In this document: one piece after another, positions 18,733 through 27,904 of the stretch
Layout: every line of letters starts with the position of its first letter
Position numbering within the stretch: the first letter of the stretch is position 1
Origin: Ignavibacteriota bacterium
GTDB taxonomy: Bacteria; Bacteroidota; Ignavibacteria; Ignavibacteriales; Melioribacteraceae
NCBI GenBank assembly: GCA_016713565.1
Contig: JADJOX010000008.1
Location: 862,915 to 926,914, forward strand
Direction: 5' to 3'
Length of the DNA: 64,000 nt
Notes under the pieces: model-generated
Databases searched by the model: none
What the model was told of the DNA's origin: nothing
What the model saw: the letters and a program-made list of their open reading frames with translations, nothing else
Translations under genes and position numbers: made by a program

Positions 18733-21700
18733 ATGAGAGTCGAAATGAAAAATTTATTTTATGTATTTATGTTTACTTGTTATTGTATACCAAGTATAAG
18801 TTTATTTTCTCAAATAGAATATTTCCCTAATGATTTAGTACTCGAAAATGACACTCTTTGGTTAACTTGCGGAAGAACTTCATCCGGATCTCAAGGTTTG
18901 GTTAAATTTAATACGAATAATGAAAATTTTGAAATTGTGAACGGAGATTATCCTAAGAATACTGGAAATATAATAATAGATAATGATGCGAATAAGTGGA
19001 TTGGAACGAATGAAGGTTTAATGAAATTCAAAGGTAAAAATTGGGAAATCTATAATATAGAAAATTCCAATTTACCTGGAAATTATTTCCAGGAATCACA
19101 ATTTGTTGTGAACAATAATGATATTTGGATCACATCAAATCGTGGATTTACATTAATTCAAGATACATCTTATTTAGGCAGCACGCTAAACGGTCTGATA
19201 AAATTCGACGGTAAGAAATTTACTTTTTTTAATATGGAAAATTCAGGATTACCTTCGAATAGAATTTATTCTATTGCAAAAGATAGTTTGGGAAATATTT
19301 GGATAGGAACAAATAACGGAATAGTTTCTTATGATGGGAATGATTGGACAGTATACAATATTAACAATTCACCATTATTATATAATAGTTCTGGGGCAAT
19401 TGGTGTAGATAATTATGGTATAATATGGATTGGACAAGGAAATGCTGTAATAAGTTTTGATGGTAGTAATTTTACCACGTACAAAATTGATGAACCTACA
19501 AATTTTTCTTATGGAATAGATAAGATCGTTTTTGACAGTAAAAACTGTTTATGGGCTGCGTGTGATGATGGTGTTGGATTATTAAAATTCGACGGAATCA
19601 AATGGACTATTTATAATAAGGATAATTCAAATTATAACTTTGATGTACTACATTCCATATGTGTTGGTAAAAATGATATTCTATGGTTAGGCGGATTTAC
19701 TTTATTTAAATTTGATGGAACTGATTTTACAACATTGCCAGAATTTGACATTAGTAAAGGACTAATTGCTAACTATTCTTTTGTAAAATGTGGAATGGAT
19801 ATTAGCGGCAACGAGCTTGATGGGACATTATTCGGTGGCATAACCTGGGTTAATGATAGAGCTGGTGGTTATTATTCTGCAGTAAAATTTAACGGAATTG
19901 ATAGTAGAATAGAAGTTCCACATAATGAAGACTTTAATTTGAGTGAAAATGATACTCTTTCAATTAGTCTTTGGTTTACCATATCAAATAAGAGTGGAGG
20001 ACTATTATTTAAAGGAAATAATATAACAAACTATGGCATTACAAATAATTCTGATGGTAAAATTTCTGCAAATATTAGTTCTAATAGTTCCAATAATTGG
20101 ATAAGTGCAACTAGCACTAAATCATTAACATTTACTTATTGGCATCATTTAGTAGCAATATATACACAGACCAAAATCATGCTTTATGTAGATGGGCAGT
20201 TCGATAATCAAATTACTTTTCCCAAGACGCCAATAATCAATTCTGATCCATTATTTTTTGGAGTTGAAGCAAGCGGAAAAGCGGAATACTTTAATGGAAA
20301 ATTAGATGATATTAGGATTTATAAAAGATATTTAAATCCAAACGATGTTTTTGCTCTATTTAACGAAAGATCAAATGAGTCTATTTCAATAATATCACCT
20401 AAAGATGGTGATAAAATAATCATAGGAAGTATACCAACAATTAAATTTATTCCTTTAACAAACAAAGGCAATATAAATATTGATTATTCAATTGATGAGG
20501 GCGCTAATTGGATTAACATAGTTGAAAACATACCAAATATTGGGAAATATGAAAGCTGGTATGTCCCTAATACACCATCATATAATTGTAAAATTAGAAT
20601 AAGTGCCCCAAAGTATGGTCAGTATATAATTAGCGATGGCTCTTTCTCAATAGTTAATATGAATGAAAATGATGGGTTAATTGCATATTATCCATTAAAC
20701 AAAAATACAAAAGATGAAAGTGGGAATGAGCACAATGGAACAATTTTTGGCAATTTTGAATGGATAAGTGATAGATTTAATAATTTAAATTCAGCTATTC
20801 ATTTTAATGGAATAGATTGTAGGATAGAAGTTCCCCATTTTGATGAACTTAATTTAAAGCAGAACAATACATTGTCGTATAGTTTTTGGTTCTCGATTGA
20901 TAATCATATCCAATATGCAGGATTTATTTGTAAAGGTGATACAATTTCAAATTATTGTATCTCTGATAATGTACACGGCAGAATCGCTGCTAATCTTAAT
21001 CATTATAGTACAGATAAAACACAAACAATAATTACTTCGAAATCAATTCCATTAAATGAATGGCATCATTTAGTTGCAACTTATACACCTACAAAAATTT
21101 TACTTTATTTGGATGGAAAGTTAGATAATCAAATTAGTATAACTAATACAAGGATGATCAATTCAGATCCTTTATATTTTGGTGTTGATGCAGATGGAGA
21201 ATTAGAATATCTCAAAGGATCGTTAGATGATGTACGCATATATAATAGAATCTTAGGCGAAAATGAAATATTAAAATTATATAATGAAAAAATAAGTACT
21301 TCAAAAAATATTACATATAAAATAATATTTCCAAATTGCGATAACTCGCAAACTCACCTTATAATTGAAGAAGGAAATTTCTCTGAGGGCCAAACTATGA
21401 AGTTTCCTGAATATAATATTCCGAATCAATATTCAGCTTTCCAACCTTATTATAACTCTTTAATTAATGCTGAGTTATTTTTCCCTAAAGGAAGTCTAAA
21501 TGAAAATATTAAAATAGAATTTATGCTGAAGGGAATGTGTGAAAATGGATTAATAGATAGTCCAAAAACTGAAGAAATAGTTGAAGTATTATATCTAAGT
21601 TTTACTGTTATTGGAGATTCGTCCGGATCCCACAATCCTCTTGAATATTATTATTTTAATAAAAACAAAGAAGGATATCTTAAAATACCGAGAAGTAATA

Positions 21701-22170
21701 TTGATTCTTTGATGGAACTATTAAATTATAATATAGATTTATTATTCCCATTTTTCGCAGAAAATGGATTAGAACCGGATTTTGAAGGGATAAGAAAAGT
21801 AGTTGATGAAAATTACTACACAATATATTTCAAACACTTATCAGAAATAAAATTAGGAGTAATAAGTTCACCGACGAGTATAAAAAATATAACAAACTCA
21901 ATTCCCACTGAATATAAGTTAGATCAGAATTACCCCAATCCTTTTAATCCAACAACCAAAATCACATATCAGTTGCCGGAAAAAAGTATTGTTACATTAA
22001 AAGTCTATGATATATTAGGAAAAAAAATTGTCGAATTAGTAAATGAAACTCGAGAGGCCGGTAATCATGAAGTTATATTTGATGCAAGTAATTTAAGCAG
22101 CGGTATTTATTATTATCAAATCAAAGCAGGTGACTTTATACAATCAAAAAAAATGCTTTTAATAAAATAA
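18733..22170 (+). CDS. Large secreted protein: propeller repeats, two LamG domains, T9SS C-terminal domain
   Basis: 1145 residues. A signal peptide is followed by Reg_prop-like propeller blades (WIGTNEGLMKF, NIWIGTNNGIVSYDG, LWLGGFTLFKFDG) to about residue 335, a LamG/ConA-like domain at about 343-544, a short Ig/Fn-like linker (SIISPKDGDKI), a second LamG-like domain at about 647-851, a beta-rich segment and a type IX sorting domain from YKLDQNYPNPFNPTTK to the end. The two LamG copies are strongly similar. The protein is expected to be exported through the outer membrane and anchored at the cell surface. A second ATG at 18745 (MKNLFYVF) gives a cleaner signal peptide and may be the true start. 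It has its own terminator. Confidence 0.9.
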   Translation: MRVEMKNLFYVFMFTCYCIPSISLFSQIEYFPNDLVLENDTLWLTCGRTSSGSQGLVKFNTNNENFEIVNGDYPKNTGNIIIDNDANKWIGTNEGLMKFKGKNWEIYNIENSNLPGNYFQESQFVVNNNDIWITSNRGFTLIQDTSYLGSTLNGLIKFDGKKFTFFNMENSGLPSNRIYSIAKDSLGNIWIGTNNGIVSYDGNDWTVYNINNSPLLYNSSGAIGVDNYGIIWIGQGNAVISFDGSNFTTYKIDEPTNFSYGIDKIVFDSKNCLWAACDDGVGLLKFDGIKWTIYNKDNSNYNFDVLHSICVGKNDILWLGGFTLFKFDGTDFTTLPEFDISKGLIANYSFVKCGMDISGNELDGTLFGGITWVNDRAGGYYSAVKFNGIDSRIEVPHNEDFNLSENDTLSISLWFTISNKSGGLLFKGNNITNYGITNNSDGKISANISSNSSNNWISATSTKSLTFTYWHHLVAIYTQTKIMLYVDGQFDNQITFPKTPIINSDPLFFGVEASGKAEYFNGKLDDIRIYKRYLNPNDVFALFNERSNESISIISPKDGDKIIIGSIPTIKFIPLTNKGNINIDYSIDEGANWINIVENIPNIGKYESWYVPNTPSYNCKIRISAPKYGQYIISDGSFSIVNMNENDGLIAYYPLNKNTKDESGNEHNGTIFGNFEWISDRFNNLNSAIHFNGIDCRIEVPHFDELNLKQNNTLSYSFWFSIDNHIQYAGFICKGDTISNYCISDNVHGRIAANLNHYSTDKTQTIITSKSIPLNEWHHLVATYTPTKILLYLDGKLDNQISITNTRMINSDPLYFGVDADGELEYLKGSLDDVRIYNRILGENEILKLYNEKISTSKNITYKIIFPNCDNSQTHLIIEEGNFSEGQTMKFPEYNIPNQYSAFQPYYNSLINAELFFPKGSLNENIKIEFMLKGMCENGLIDSPKTEEIVEVLYLSFTVIGDSSGSHNPLEYYYFNKNKEGYLKIPRSNIDSLMELLNYNIDLLFPFFAENGLEPDFEGIRKVVDENYYTIYFKHLSEIKLGVISSPTSIKNITNSIPTEYKLDQNYPNPFNPTTKITYQLPEKSIVTLKVYDILGKKIVELVNETREAGNHEVIFDASNLSSGIYYYQIKAGDFIQSKKMLLIK

Positions 22171-22196
22171 TCTGATCTAAATATTTGATCTATCTT

Positions 22197-22230
22197 AGCC
22201 CTTCCCGCAAAGAAGGGCTTTTTCTTTTTA
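22197..22230 (+). terminator. Rho-independent terminator of the T9SS protein gene
   Basis: Perfect 8-bp GC-rich stem AGCCCTTC / GAAGGGCT with a 7-nt loop, followed by TTTTCTTTTTA. A textbook intrinsic terminator. Confidence 0.9.
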
Positions 22231-22451
22231 AGCCAGATATTAGATAAATCCCAACAATTAACTAAACTAAATGGGGCATCTGTATGTATACATCAGTTCT
22301 ATCTGAGGAGATAAATTGACAGCATTTATAAATGCAGTAGTTGGACAATGTCTAAATAAAAAATCTCATAATTCAGGAAGGAAAAATTAAAGAAGGAAAC
22401 AAATTCATGAAAATTAGAAAGCCCAATGTAAGTACACTAGACTTTTTAATC

Positions 22452-22539
<88 letters not shown>

Positions 22540-22632
22540 ATTTTGAGTCTGTAAATATATTAATCTTAACCCTAATTTAAAAATAAATATCTAAAAAAAT
22601 TATATTCTTTTGTAAATTTGTAATGTAAAATT

Positions 22633-22721
22633 GGAAAGATGGCAGAGCGGTTGAATGCGGCGGTCTCGAAAACCGTTGTCCGCAGTTATGCGGACCGAGG
22701 GTTCGAATCCCTCTCTTTCCG
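22633..22721 (+). tRNA. tRNA-Ser(CGA)
   Basis: 89 nt. Acceptor GGAAAGA pairs with TCTTTCC; the anticodon loop CTCGAAA gives CGA, decoding UCG; a long variable arm (TCCGCAGTTATGCGGA) forms a perfect hairpin; T loop GGTTCGAATCC; discriminator G and no encoded CCA. It runs opposite to the tRNA-Ser(GGA) 93 bp away and precedes phhB by 67 bp. Confidence 0.95.
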
Positions 22722-22788
22722 CATCTATTTTTGTTTTTCTTTTTCTTCAATTTCTGCATTATTATCATTTCTTAAGAAAGGAAATATC

Positions 22789-23121
22789 ATGTCTTTAACT
22801 CAAAAAAGATGTCTTCCATGCGAAGGTTTTTCAAAACCATTTGATCAAATAGAGGAAGAAAATTACATTAAACATATTGATGGATGGACTTTAAATTGTA
22901 AAGGTGAACACAGAATTATAAAAAAATACAATTTTGCGGATTTTGTAAACGCTGTGGCATTTGTAAATAAAATTGCGGATTTAGCCGAAAATGAAGGGCA
23001 TCATCCAAATATTCTGATAAAATATAATTTGGTGGAAATTGAACTTTATACACACGCAATAGGCGGATTGAGTAAAAATGATTTTATTCTTGCTGCAAAA
23101 ATTGATGGATTATTAAAATAA
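22789..23121 (+). CDS. phhB: 4a-hydroxytetrahydrobiopterin dehydratase (pterin-4-alpha-carbinolamine dehydratase)
   Basis: 110 residues starting MSLTQKRC. This start has AAGAAAGGA seven bases upstream; an open frame reaching further upstream runs through tRNA-Ser and is not coding. The family motif EGHHPNILIKYNLVEIELYTHAIGGLSKNDF is present in order (quoted here in two parts by eye: EGHHPN with the dehydratase histidines, and THAIGGLSKNDF). The enzyme recycles 4a-hydroxytetrahydropterin made by aromatic amino acid hydroxylases. No phenylalanine hydroxylase lies in the window, so it may act with one elsewhere or on molybdopterin-type pterins. Confidence 0.93.
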   Translation: MSLTQKRCLPCEGFSKPFDQIEEENYIKHIDGWTLNCKGEHRIIKKYNFADFVNAVAFVNKIADLAENEGHHPNILIKYNLVEIELYTHAIGGLSKNDFILAAKIDGLLK

Positions 23122-23145
23122 AAGCCGCAAAATATGCGGCTCTTT
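23121..23145. terminator. Bidirectional terminator between phhB and thioredoxin
   Basis: Stem AGCCGCA / TGCGGCT (23123-23129 with 23135-23141) with a 5-nt loop, A-rich on the left and CTTTAT on the right, so it can serve both convergent genes. Confidence 0.75.
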
Positions 23146-23155
23146 ATAAAATTTA

Positions 23156-23524
23156 TTAAGAAGTAGTTTCCGATTTTAATAAAACGCCGTTTATTGCTTC
23201 AATTAAGGACGGTTTTGGTAAAGCACCCTGCGCCATTTGAGGTCTTTCATTTTTTGGGCAAAATAATAATGAAGGAATGCTTCTAATTCCAAATACAGCA
23301 GCAAGTTCCTGCTCTGCTTCTGTATCAACTTTATATATATTTATTTGTCCGGCATATTCATTGCTTAATTCTTCCAAAATTGGAGCAACCATTTTACACG
23401 GTCCGCACCAATCTGCGTAAAAATCTATAATACACGGAAGTTCACCGGCATAATTCCATTCTTTATTTTGTTCGTAATTGAAAACTTTATCTAAAAAAGT
23501 CTGTTTTGTTAAATGCTCAGTCAT
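23156..23524 (-). CDS. trxA: Thioredoxin
   Basis: 122 residues with the active site WCGPCK (Trp39-Lys44) in the classical DFYADWCGPCKMV context and the cis-proline loop GIRSIPSLLF. This is a soluble cytoplasmic disulfide reductase; no signal peptide is present. A short N-terminal extension (about 20 residues, TKQTFLDKVFNYEQNKEW) precedes the fold, a variant common in Bacteroidota thioredoxins. It is a single-gene unit with an SD (AAGGAGAAATATG) at the start and converges on phhB. Confidence 0.94.
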   Translation of the reverse strand: MTEHLTKQTFLDKVFNYEQNKEWNYAGELPCIIDFYADWCGPCKMVAPILEELSNEYAGQINIYKVDTEAEQELAAVFGIRSIPSLLFCPKNERPQMAQGALPKPSLIEAINGVLLKSETTS

Positions 23525-23664
23525 ATTTCTCCTTATTTTTGAGGGTTAGATGTCACAATTCTTAAAAGGATTCAGTAAAATTTAATTTTATACCAAAATA
23601 TGTTGTTGTTTTTTTTATTATTATTTTGAAGAATTACAATTCAAAATTTTAATTATCGCACAAT

Positions 23665-26600
23665 ATGCATTTCATTAAAAAAATAAGTTTTCATATATCT
23701 TTTTTTTTGTTGATGCTTCATATAAACATCGCAGGTCAATCTAATTCCATTATTTCAAGCGATCTTAAATTTGTAAAAATTGGCGTTGAAGAAGGTTTAT
23801 CTCAATCAACTGTACTTTCTATACTGCAGGATAAACGAGGATATTTATGGTTTGGAACAGGTAACGGACTTAACAGATATGATGGTTATGAATTTGTAGT
23901 TTATAATAATCTGACAGATGTTACAACCTCAATCTCCGATAACGAAATTACGTCTTTATTTGAAGATGAAAATGGAAATTTATGGATTGGAACCTCAAAA
24001 GGAATTTTAAATAAATTTAATTATAAAACTGAAACATTTGAACATTTTGACATTGCAAATACAAGTGATTGGTATTTGCTCGATGAAGAGAAATTTGTAA
24101 ATGTTCCCTTAACTCTTTCAAGAAACCAGCTGAGTTCCATAACTTCAATAGATCAAGATAAAATTGGAAATTTATGGATTGGAACATGGGGGAAAGGATT
24201 AATTAAATTCAATCCCAAAACACATCAAAAAAAATATTTCTATCATTTTAAAAATAAAATCAACTCTTTAAGTTCTAATAAAATTGTAAAAGTTTTTATT
24301 GATTCTGAAAATATAATTTGGATTGGAACTTTCGGCGGCGGAATTAATAAGATTACAGTCAAAAATGATTCACTTATAAAAATTTACAATAAAAATATTT
24401 ATCCATTCAATATTCTTAGAATAGGCGATAAAATTACGTGGATAAATGAAGATAAAGATCAAAATTTAATTATCAGCGAATATAATTACGGTATTGTAAA
24501 AGTTGAACGGTCGACTAAAAAGCTTAATCCCAATCACTGGAAAATTTCACCTATTGATCTTGGATTAAATGAAAAATTGTATCCGTTAAATATTATGACG
24601 TTCGAGGGCGACAAAAACGAAAATTTATGGATCGGAACTTACGGACATGGATTAATAAAATATAACTCAACTACGAAAACTTCCAATCAGTATCTTGCGG
24701 GAAAAGATAAAAATTCTTTGAGTGAAAATGAAATTCAATCAATTTATTTAGATAAATCTGGCATTGTGTGGATAGGTACTCAGCTTGGAAAGGGAATAAA
24801 TAAAGTGGAATTGAGCAAAAATAATTTTATGACAATTCCCGTTTTATCCGTGCCCAACAAATCACTTAATGACAATATTATTTGGACGATTTTTGAAAGC
24901 ACAAAAAATGATATTTGGATTGGCACTTACAGAGGCGGAATAAATAAAATAAATTATAGAACCAATGAATTTGAATATTACGGAAAAGATAAAATTGGTG
25001 ATTCACATATAAGAACTATAATTGAAGATTTTAAAGGGAATATGTGGATTGGAACTTTTTCAAACGGTTTGACTTTTTATGATGTTAATCGAAATATCTT
25101 TAAGCATTTTACATTAAGCGAAAATATAAAAAGTTTGAAATCAAATCAGATACAGGCTTTGGCAATTGACGGTGATTCGATTTTATACATCGGAACATTC
25201 GGCGGCGGATTGAGTAAACTCAATCTTATAAATTTTTATAAAGATCAAATTCCGGAATTTACAACTTATAAGCATAGTCCGTCGAATAATCATAGCATTA
25301 GCGATGATAGAATTTATTCTCTGCATATTGATAAAAATGGAGAACTTTGGATTGGCACTCATGGAAGCGGTTTAAATCTTTTTGATAAAAAGTCATTGAC
25401 CTTTTCGGGCTATAAAAATGAAAATAATTTGCTTAATGATAATGGAATTATGACAATTACCGAATCTGTTGATAACAAGCTGCTTATCGGAACATTCGGC
25501 GGCGGATTGATTTTATTCGATCCTAAAACAAAAATATATACAAATATTAATAAATCTTTGAAACTCGACTGCAACGATGTTTACGGAATTATAGATGATA
25601 ACAAAAGCGGTTACTGGCTGAGTACAAATAACGGAATTTACAAAATTGAATATGATTTGAAATCATTTGTCAGATACGGGTTGTTGGACGGACTTCAAAG
25701 TTTGGAATTCAGCGGAGGAGCATATTTTAAATCAAAGAGCGGAATAATTTATTTCGGCGGAATAAACGGAGTAAATTATTTTAACCCAAACGATATAAAA
25801 ATAGATAAGTTTGATGCTCCGGTTGTAATTACAAAAATTAAATTGTTTGATAAAATCATTAAAGGTGAAAAAAAGGAATTAATATTTACAAGAGATCAAA
25901 ATTATTTTTCTTTTGAATTTGCTTCGTTAGATTATAAAAAATCCGGCAAGAACAATTACAAATACATGCTGGAAGGATTAGAAAAAAAATGGAATTACAC
26001 TTCCGCAGAAAATAGAAAAGTTTATTATACAAATCTTGCGCCGGGTGATTATAAATTTATTGTAACAGGTACAAATAACGATGGTGTTTGGAGTTCGAAA
26101 TTTGCATCAATTGATATTAAAATATTGGCACCGTTCTGGATGCAATGGTGGTTCATATCATTGCTTATTTTATTGATTGGAGGAATAATTGTATTTTTTA
26201 TAAATCAAAGAATAAAATACTTGATAGCAATGGATAAACTTAAAACTAATCTTTCGGCTGACCTTCATGATAATGTGGGAGCCGGTTTAACGGAAATTTC
26301 CATTTTAAGCGAATTAACCGCCACGGAAGTTTCTGAAGAATCGAATGTTTCTAAAAATTTAACAAAGATAAGTGATCTATCGCGGCAGCTTGTTGAATCT
26401 ATGAGCGATATTGTTTGGGTCGTGAATCCAAATAGAGATTCATTGTATGAATTGATTGTCCGATTAAAGGATTCTTATTCCGAACTCTTTTTTGAAATGG
26501 GAATTACGCTTCAAACTTCCGATCTAGAAAAATTAGTGAATATAAAAATTCCGATGGATGTAAGACAAAATTTATATCTTATACTAAAAGAATCTATTAA

Positions 26601-26832
26601 TAACGCAGTAAAGCATAGCAGCTGCAAAACAATTACTTTGGATATTGCGCAAATCAATAAAAAAATGAAAATTGAAATTACCGACGATGGAAGCGGTTTT
26701 AAGCTTAACCAAATAAGGAACGGGAACGGACTATACAACATGCAGCAAAGAGCAGATAAAATTAATTGGAAAATAAGAACTGATTCAGAAATTGGATTGG
26801 GTACAAAAGTAACTTTAGAAGGAAAAATTTAA
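23665..26832 (+). CDS. Propeller-type sensor histidine kinase (Reg_prop, Y_Y_Y, HisKA_3)
   Basis: 1055 residues. A signal peptide is followed by a large periplasmic part with about 12 Reg_prop blades recognisable by repeating W-I-G-T (LWFGTGNGLNRYDG, NLWIGTWGKGLIKFN), then a Y_Y_Y domain ending NTNNDGVWSS-like near residue 810, a membrane helix at about 830-850, a HisKA_3 dimerisation domain with phospho-acceptor in DLHDNVGAGLTEI (His about 867), and an HATPase_c domain (ESINNAVKHS, DDGSGF, GNGLYNMQQRA). It senses a periplasmic ligand, in relatives often a carbohydrate, and signals to a NarL-type regulator. It ends 3 bp before that regulator's start, so the two form one operon. Confidence 0.94.
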   Translation: MHFIKKISFHISFFLLMLHINIAGQSNSIISSDLKFVKIGVEEGLSQSTVLSILQDKRGYLWFGTGNGLNRYDGYEFVVYNNLTDVTTSISDNEITSLFEDENGNLWIGTSKGILNKFNYKTETFEHFDIANTSDWYLLDEEKFVNVPLTLSRNQLSSITSIDQDKIGNLWIGTWGKGLIKFNPKTHQKKYFYHFKNKINSLSSNKIVKVFIDSENIIWIGTFGGGINKITVKNDSLIKIYNKNIYPFNILRIGDKITWINEDKDQNLIISEYNYGIVKVERSTKKLNPNHWKISPIDLGLNEKLYPLNIMTFEGDKNENLWIGTYGHGLIKYNSTTKTSNQYLAGKDKNSLSENEIQSIYLDKSGIVWIGTQLGKGINKVELSKNNFMTIPVLSVPNKSLNDNIIWTIFESTKNDIWIGTYRGGINKINYRTNEFEYYGKDKIGDSHIRTIIEDFKGNMWIGTFSNGLTFYDVNRNIFKHFTLSENIKSLKSNQIQALAIDGDSILYIGTFGGGLSKLNLINFYKDQIPEFTTYKHSPSNNHSISDDRIYSLHIDKNGELWIGTHGSGLNLFDKKSLTFSGYKNENNLLNDNGIMTITESVDNKLLIGTFGGGLILFDPKTKIYTNINKSLKLDCNDVYGIIDDNKSGYWLSTNNGIYKIEYDLKSFVRYGLLDGLQSLEFSGGAYFKSKSGIIYFGGINGVNYFNPNDIKIDKFDAPVVITKIKLFDKIIKGEKKELIFTRDQNYFSFEFASLDYKKSGKNNYKYMLEGLEKKWNYTSAENRKVYYTNLAPGDYKFIVTGTNNDGVWSSKFASIDIKILAPFWMQWWFISLLILLIGGIIVFFINQRIKYLIAMDKLKTNLSADLHDNVGAGLTEISILSELTATEVSEESNVSKNLTKISDLSRQLVESMSDIVWVVNPNRDSLYELIVRLKDSYSELFFEMGITLQTSDLEKLVNIKIPMDVRQNLYLILKESINNAVKHSSCKTITLDIAQINKKMKIEITDDGSGFKLNQIRNGNGLYNMQQRADKINWKIRTDSEIGLGTKVTLEGKI

Positions 26833-26835
26833 AAC

Positions 26836-27474
26836 ATGATTAGTGTTGCGATAATTGAAGATAATGTTATAATTAGAGACGGTTTAGCCGCTTTGATAAA
26901 TGGGACTAACGGATATAAATGTGTCGGCGCTTATGGCAATTGCGAAAGTTTTCTTGCCGAACTGCCAAAACTTGATTTGGATGTAGCGCTTATGGATATT
27001 GCGCTTCCGGGTATAAATGGTATTGAAGGCGTTAAAAAAGCGAAAAAAATCATTCCGGATTTAAATATCTTAATGCTTACAATTTATAAAGAAAGCAAAG
27101 TTGTTTTTGAAGCTTTGTGCGCCGGAGCTTGCGGTTATTTAGTTAAAAATACACCGCCCACACGATTGCTAGACGCAATCCGTGAAGTTTACGAAGGCGG
27201 CTCTCCAATGAGCAGTATTATTGCAAGACAGGTAATTACCGTATTTCAACAAAACACAATTCCTTCAAAAGCCTCGGAAGATTACGGTCTTTCAGATCGG
27301 GAAAAAGAAGTTCTGTTAAAACTTTCGGAAGGGGATAATTATCAGCAAATTGCCGATTTACTTTTTATCAGCGTTGATACAGTAAGACATCACATTAGAA
27401 ACATTTATAAAAAACTTCACGTACATTCACAATCCGAAGCTGTGGCAAAAGCAATTCGTAAAGGCGTAATTTAA
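26836..27474 (+). CDS. NarL/FixJ-type response regulator
   Basis: 212 residues: receiver domain 1-120 with the acidic pair E8/D9, phospho-acceptor D54 in DVALMDIALPG, the conserved Thr and Lys (LTIYK, YLVKNTPP), then a LuxR-type HTH at about 145-207 (LSDREKEVLLKLSEGDNYQQIADLLFISVDTVRHH split over two motifs, DREKEVL and TVRHHIRNIYKKL). It is the cognate partner of the preceding sensor kinase. HisKA_3 kinases normally pair with LuxR-type regulators, which fits. Confidence 0.95.
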   Translation: MISVAIIEDNVIIRDGLAALINGTNGYKCVGAYGNCESFLAELPKLDLDVALMDIALPGINGIEGVKKAKKIIPDLNILMLTIYKESKVVFEALCAGACGYLVKNTPPTRLLDAIREVYEGGSPMSSIIARQVITVFQQNTIPSKASEDYGLSDREKEVLLKLSEGDNYQQIADLLFISVDTVRHHIRNIYKKLHVHSQSEAVAKAIRKGVI

Positions 27475-27604
27475 CCGCATAAATAGGGTATAAATTTTTA
27501 CATTTTTTTCCCATTCTTTTAAAAACCGCATAAATGTGCTGTTGTTAAAACTTCATTAAATTTTTATTTATCAATCAGAATTTCTAAATCTTTTTGGAGG
27601 AATT

Positions 27605-27844
27605 ATGGCAGACTTTAATACTAATAACAATCCGATACCCGAATTGATAAATGATGAAACATTTCATTTGTTGAACAGCAGAGGATTAATAGATGAAAAA
27701 TCGGTCAGAGATTATATCATAAAAAAAAGATTCAAGGATATGAGAGTTTTGAAAGTTAAAGCAAGCGCGGCAATTGATTCTTTGCGCGAAGAATATCCTT
27801 ACCTGCAATTCGACACAATCAGAAAGATTGTTTATCAGTCATAA
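27605..27844 (+). CDS. Small conserved-looking hypothetical protein
   Basis: 79 residues, soluble, with a charged helical middle (GLIDEKSVRDYIIKKRF, KASAAIDSLREEYP). The ribosome-binding site GGAGGAATT directly before the ATG is the strongest in this stretch, which argues for real and probably abundant translation. No domain is recognised; the pattern of a helix pair with a basic patch could suit nucleic-acid or protein binding, but that is speculation. It lies 130 bp after the response regulator and is followed by a bidirectional terminator. Confidence 0.65.
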   Translation: MADFNTNNNPIPELINDETFHLLNSRGLIDEKSVRDYIIKKRFKDMRVLKVKASAAIDSLREEYPYLQFDTIRKIVYQS

Positions 27845-27866
27845 ATTTTGCGTTTGTACTAGTTAG

Positions 27867-27894
27867 TTGTGGTCACAACCTAATGTGACCACAA
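27867..27894. terminator. Bidirectional terminator between convergent genes
   Basis: Perfect 11-bp stem TTGTGGTCACA / TGTGACCACAA with a 6-nt loop. AT-rich bases follow on both sides (ATATTTAAATATT on the right), serving the small gene on the left and the coiled-coil gene on the right. Confidence 0.75.
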
Positions 27895-27904
27895 TATTTA
27901 AATA

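Noticed and set aside
22316..22338. TTGACA with palindrome GCATTTATAAATGC as a promoter for the region before tRNA-Ser
   Set aside because: No -10 box at the right distance and no plus-strand gene follows before the minus-strand tRNA.
22577..22768. Minus-strand frame over tRNA-Ser(CGA) reading ...GIRTLGPHNCGQRF...
   Set aside because: This is a well-known spurious protein pattern made by translating tRNA-Ser antisense.
22639..22788. Open frame running from inside tRNA-Ser(CGA) into phhB
   Set aside because: It reads through the tRNA and lacks a ribosome site; the internal ATG at 22789 has a good SD and matches the family start.
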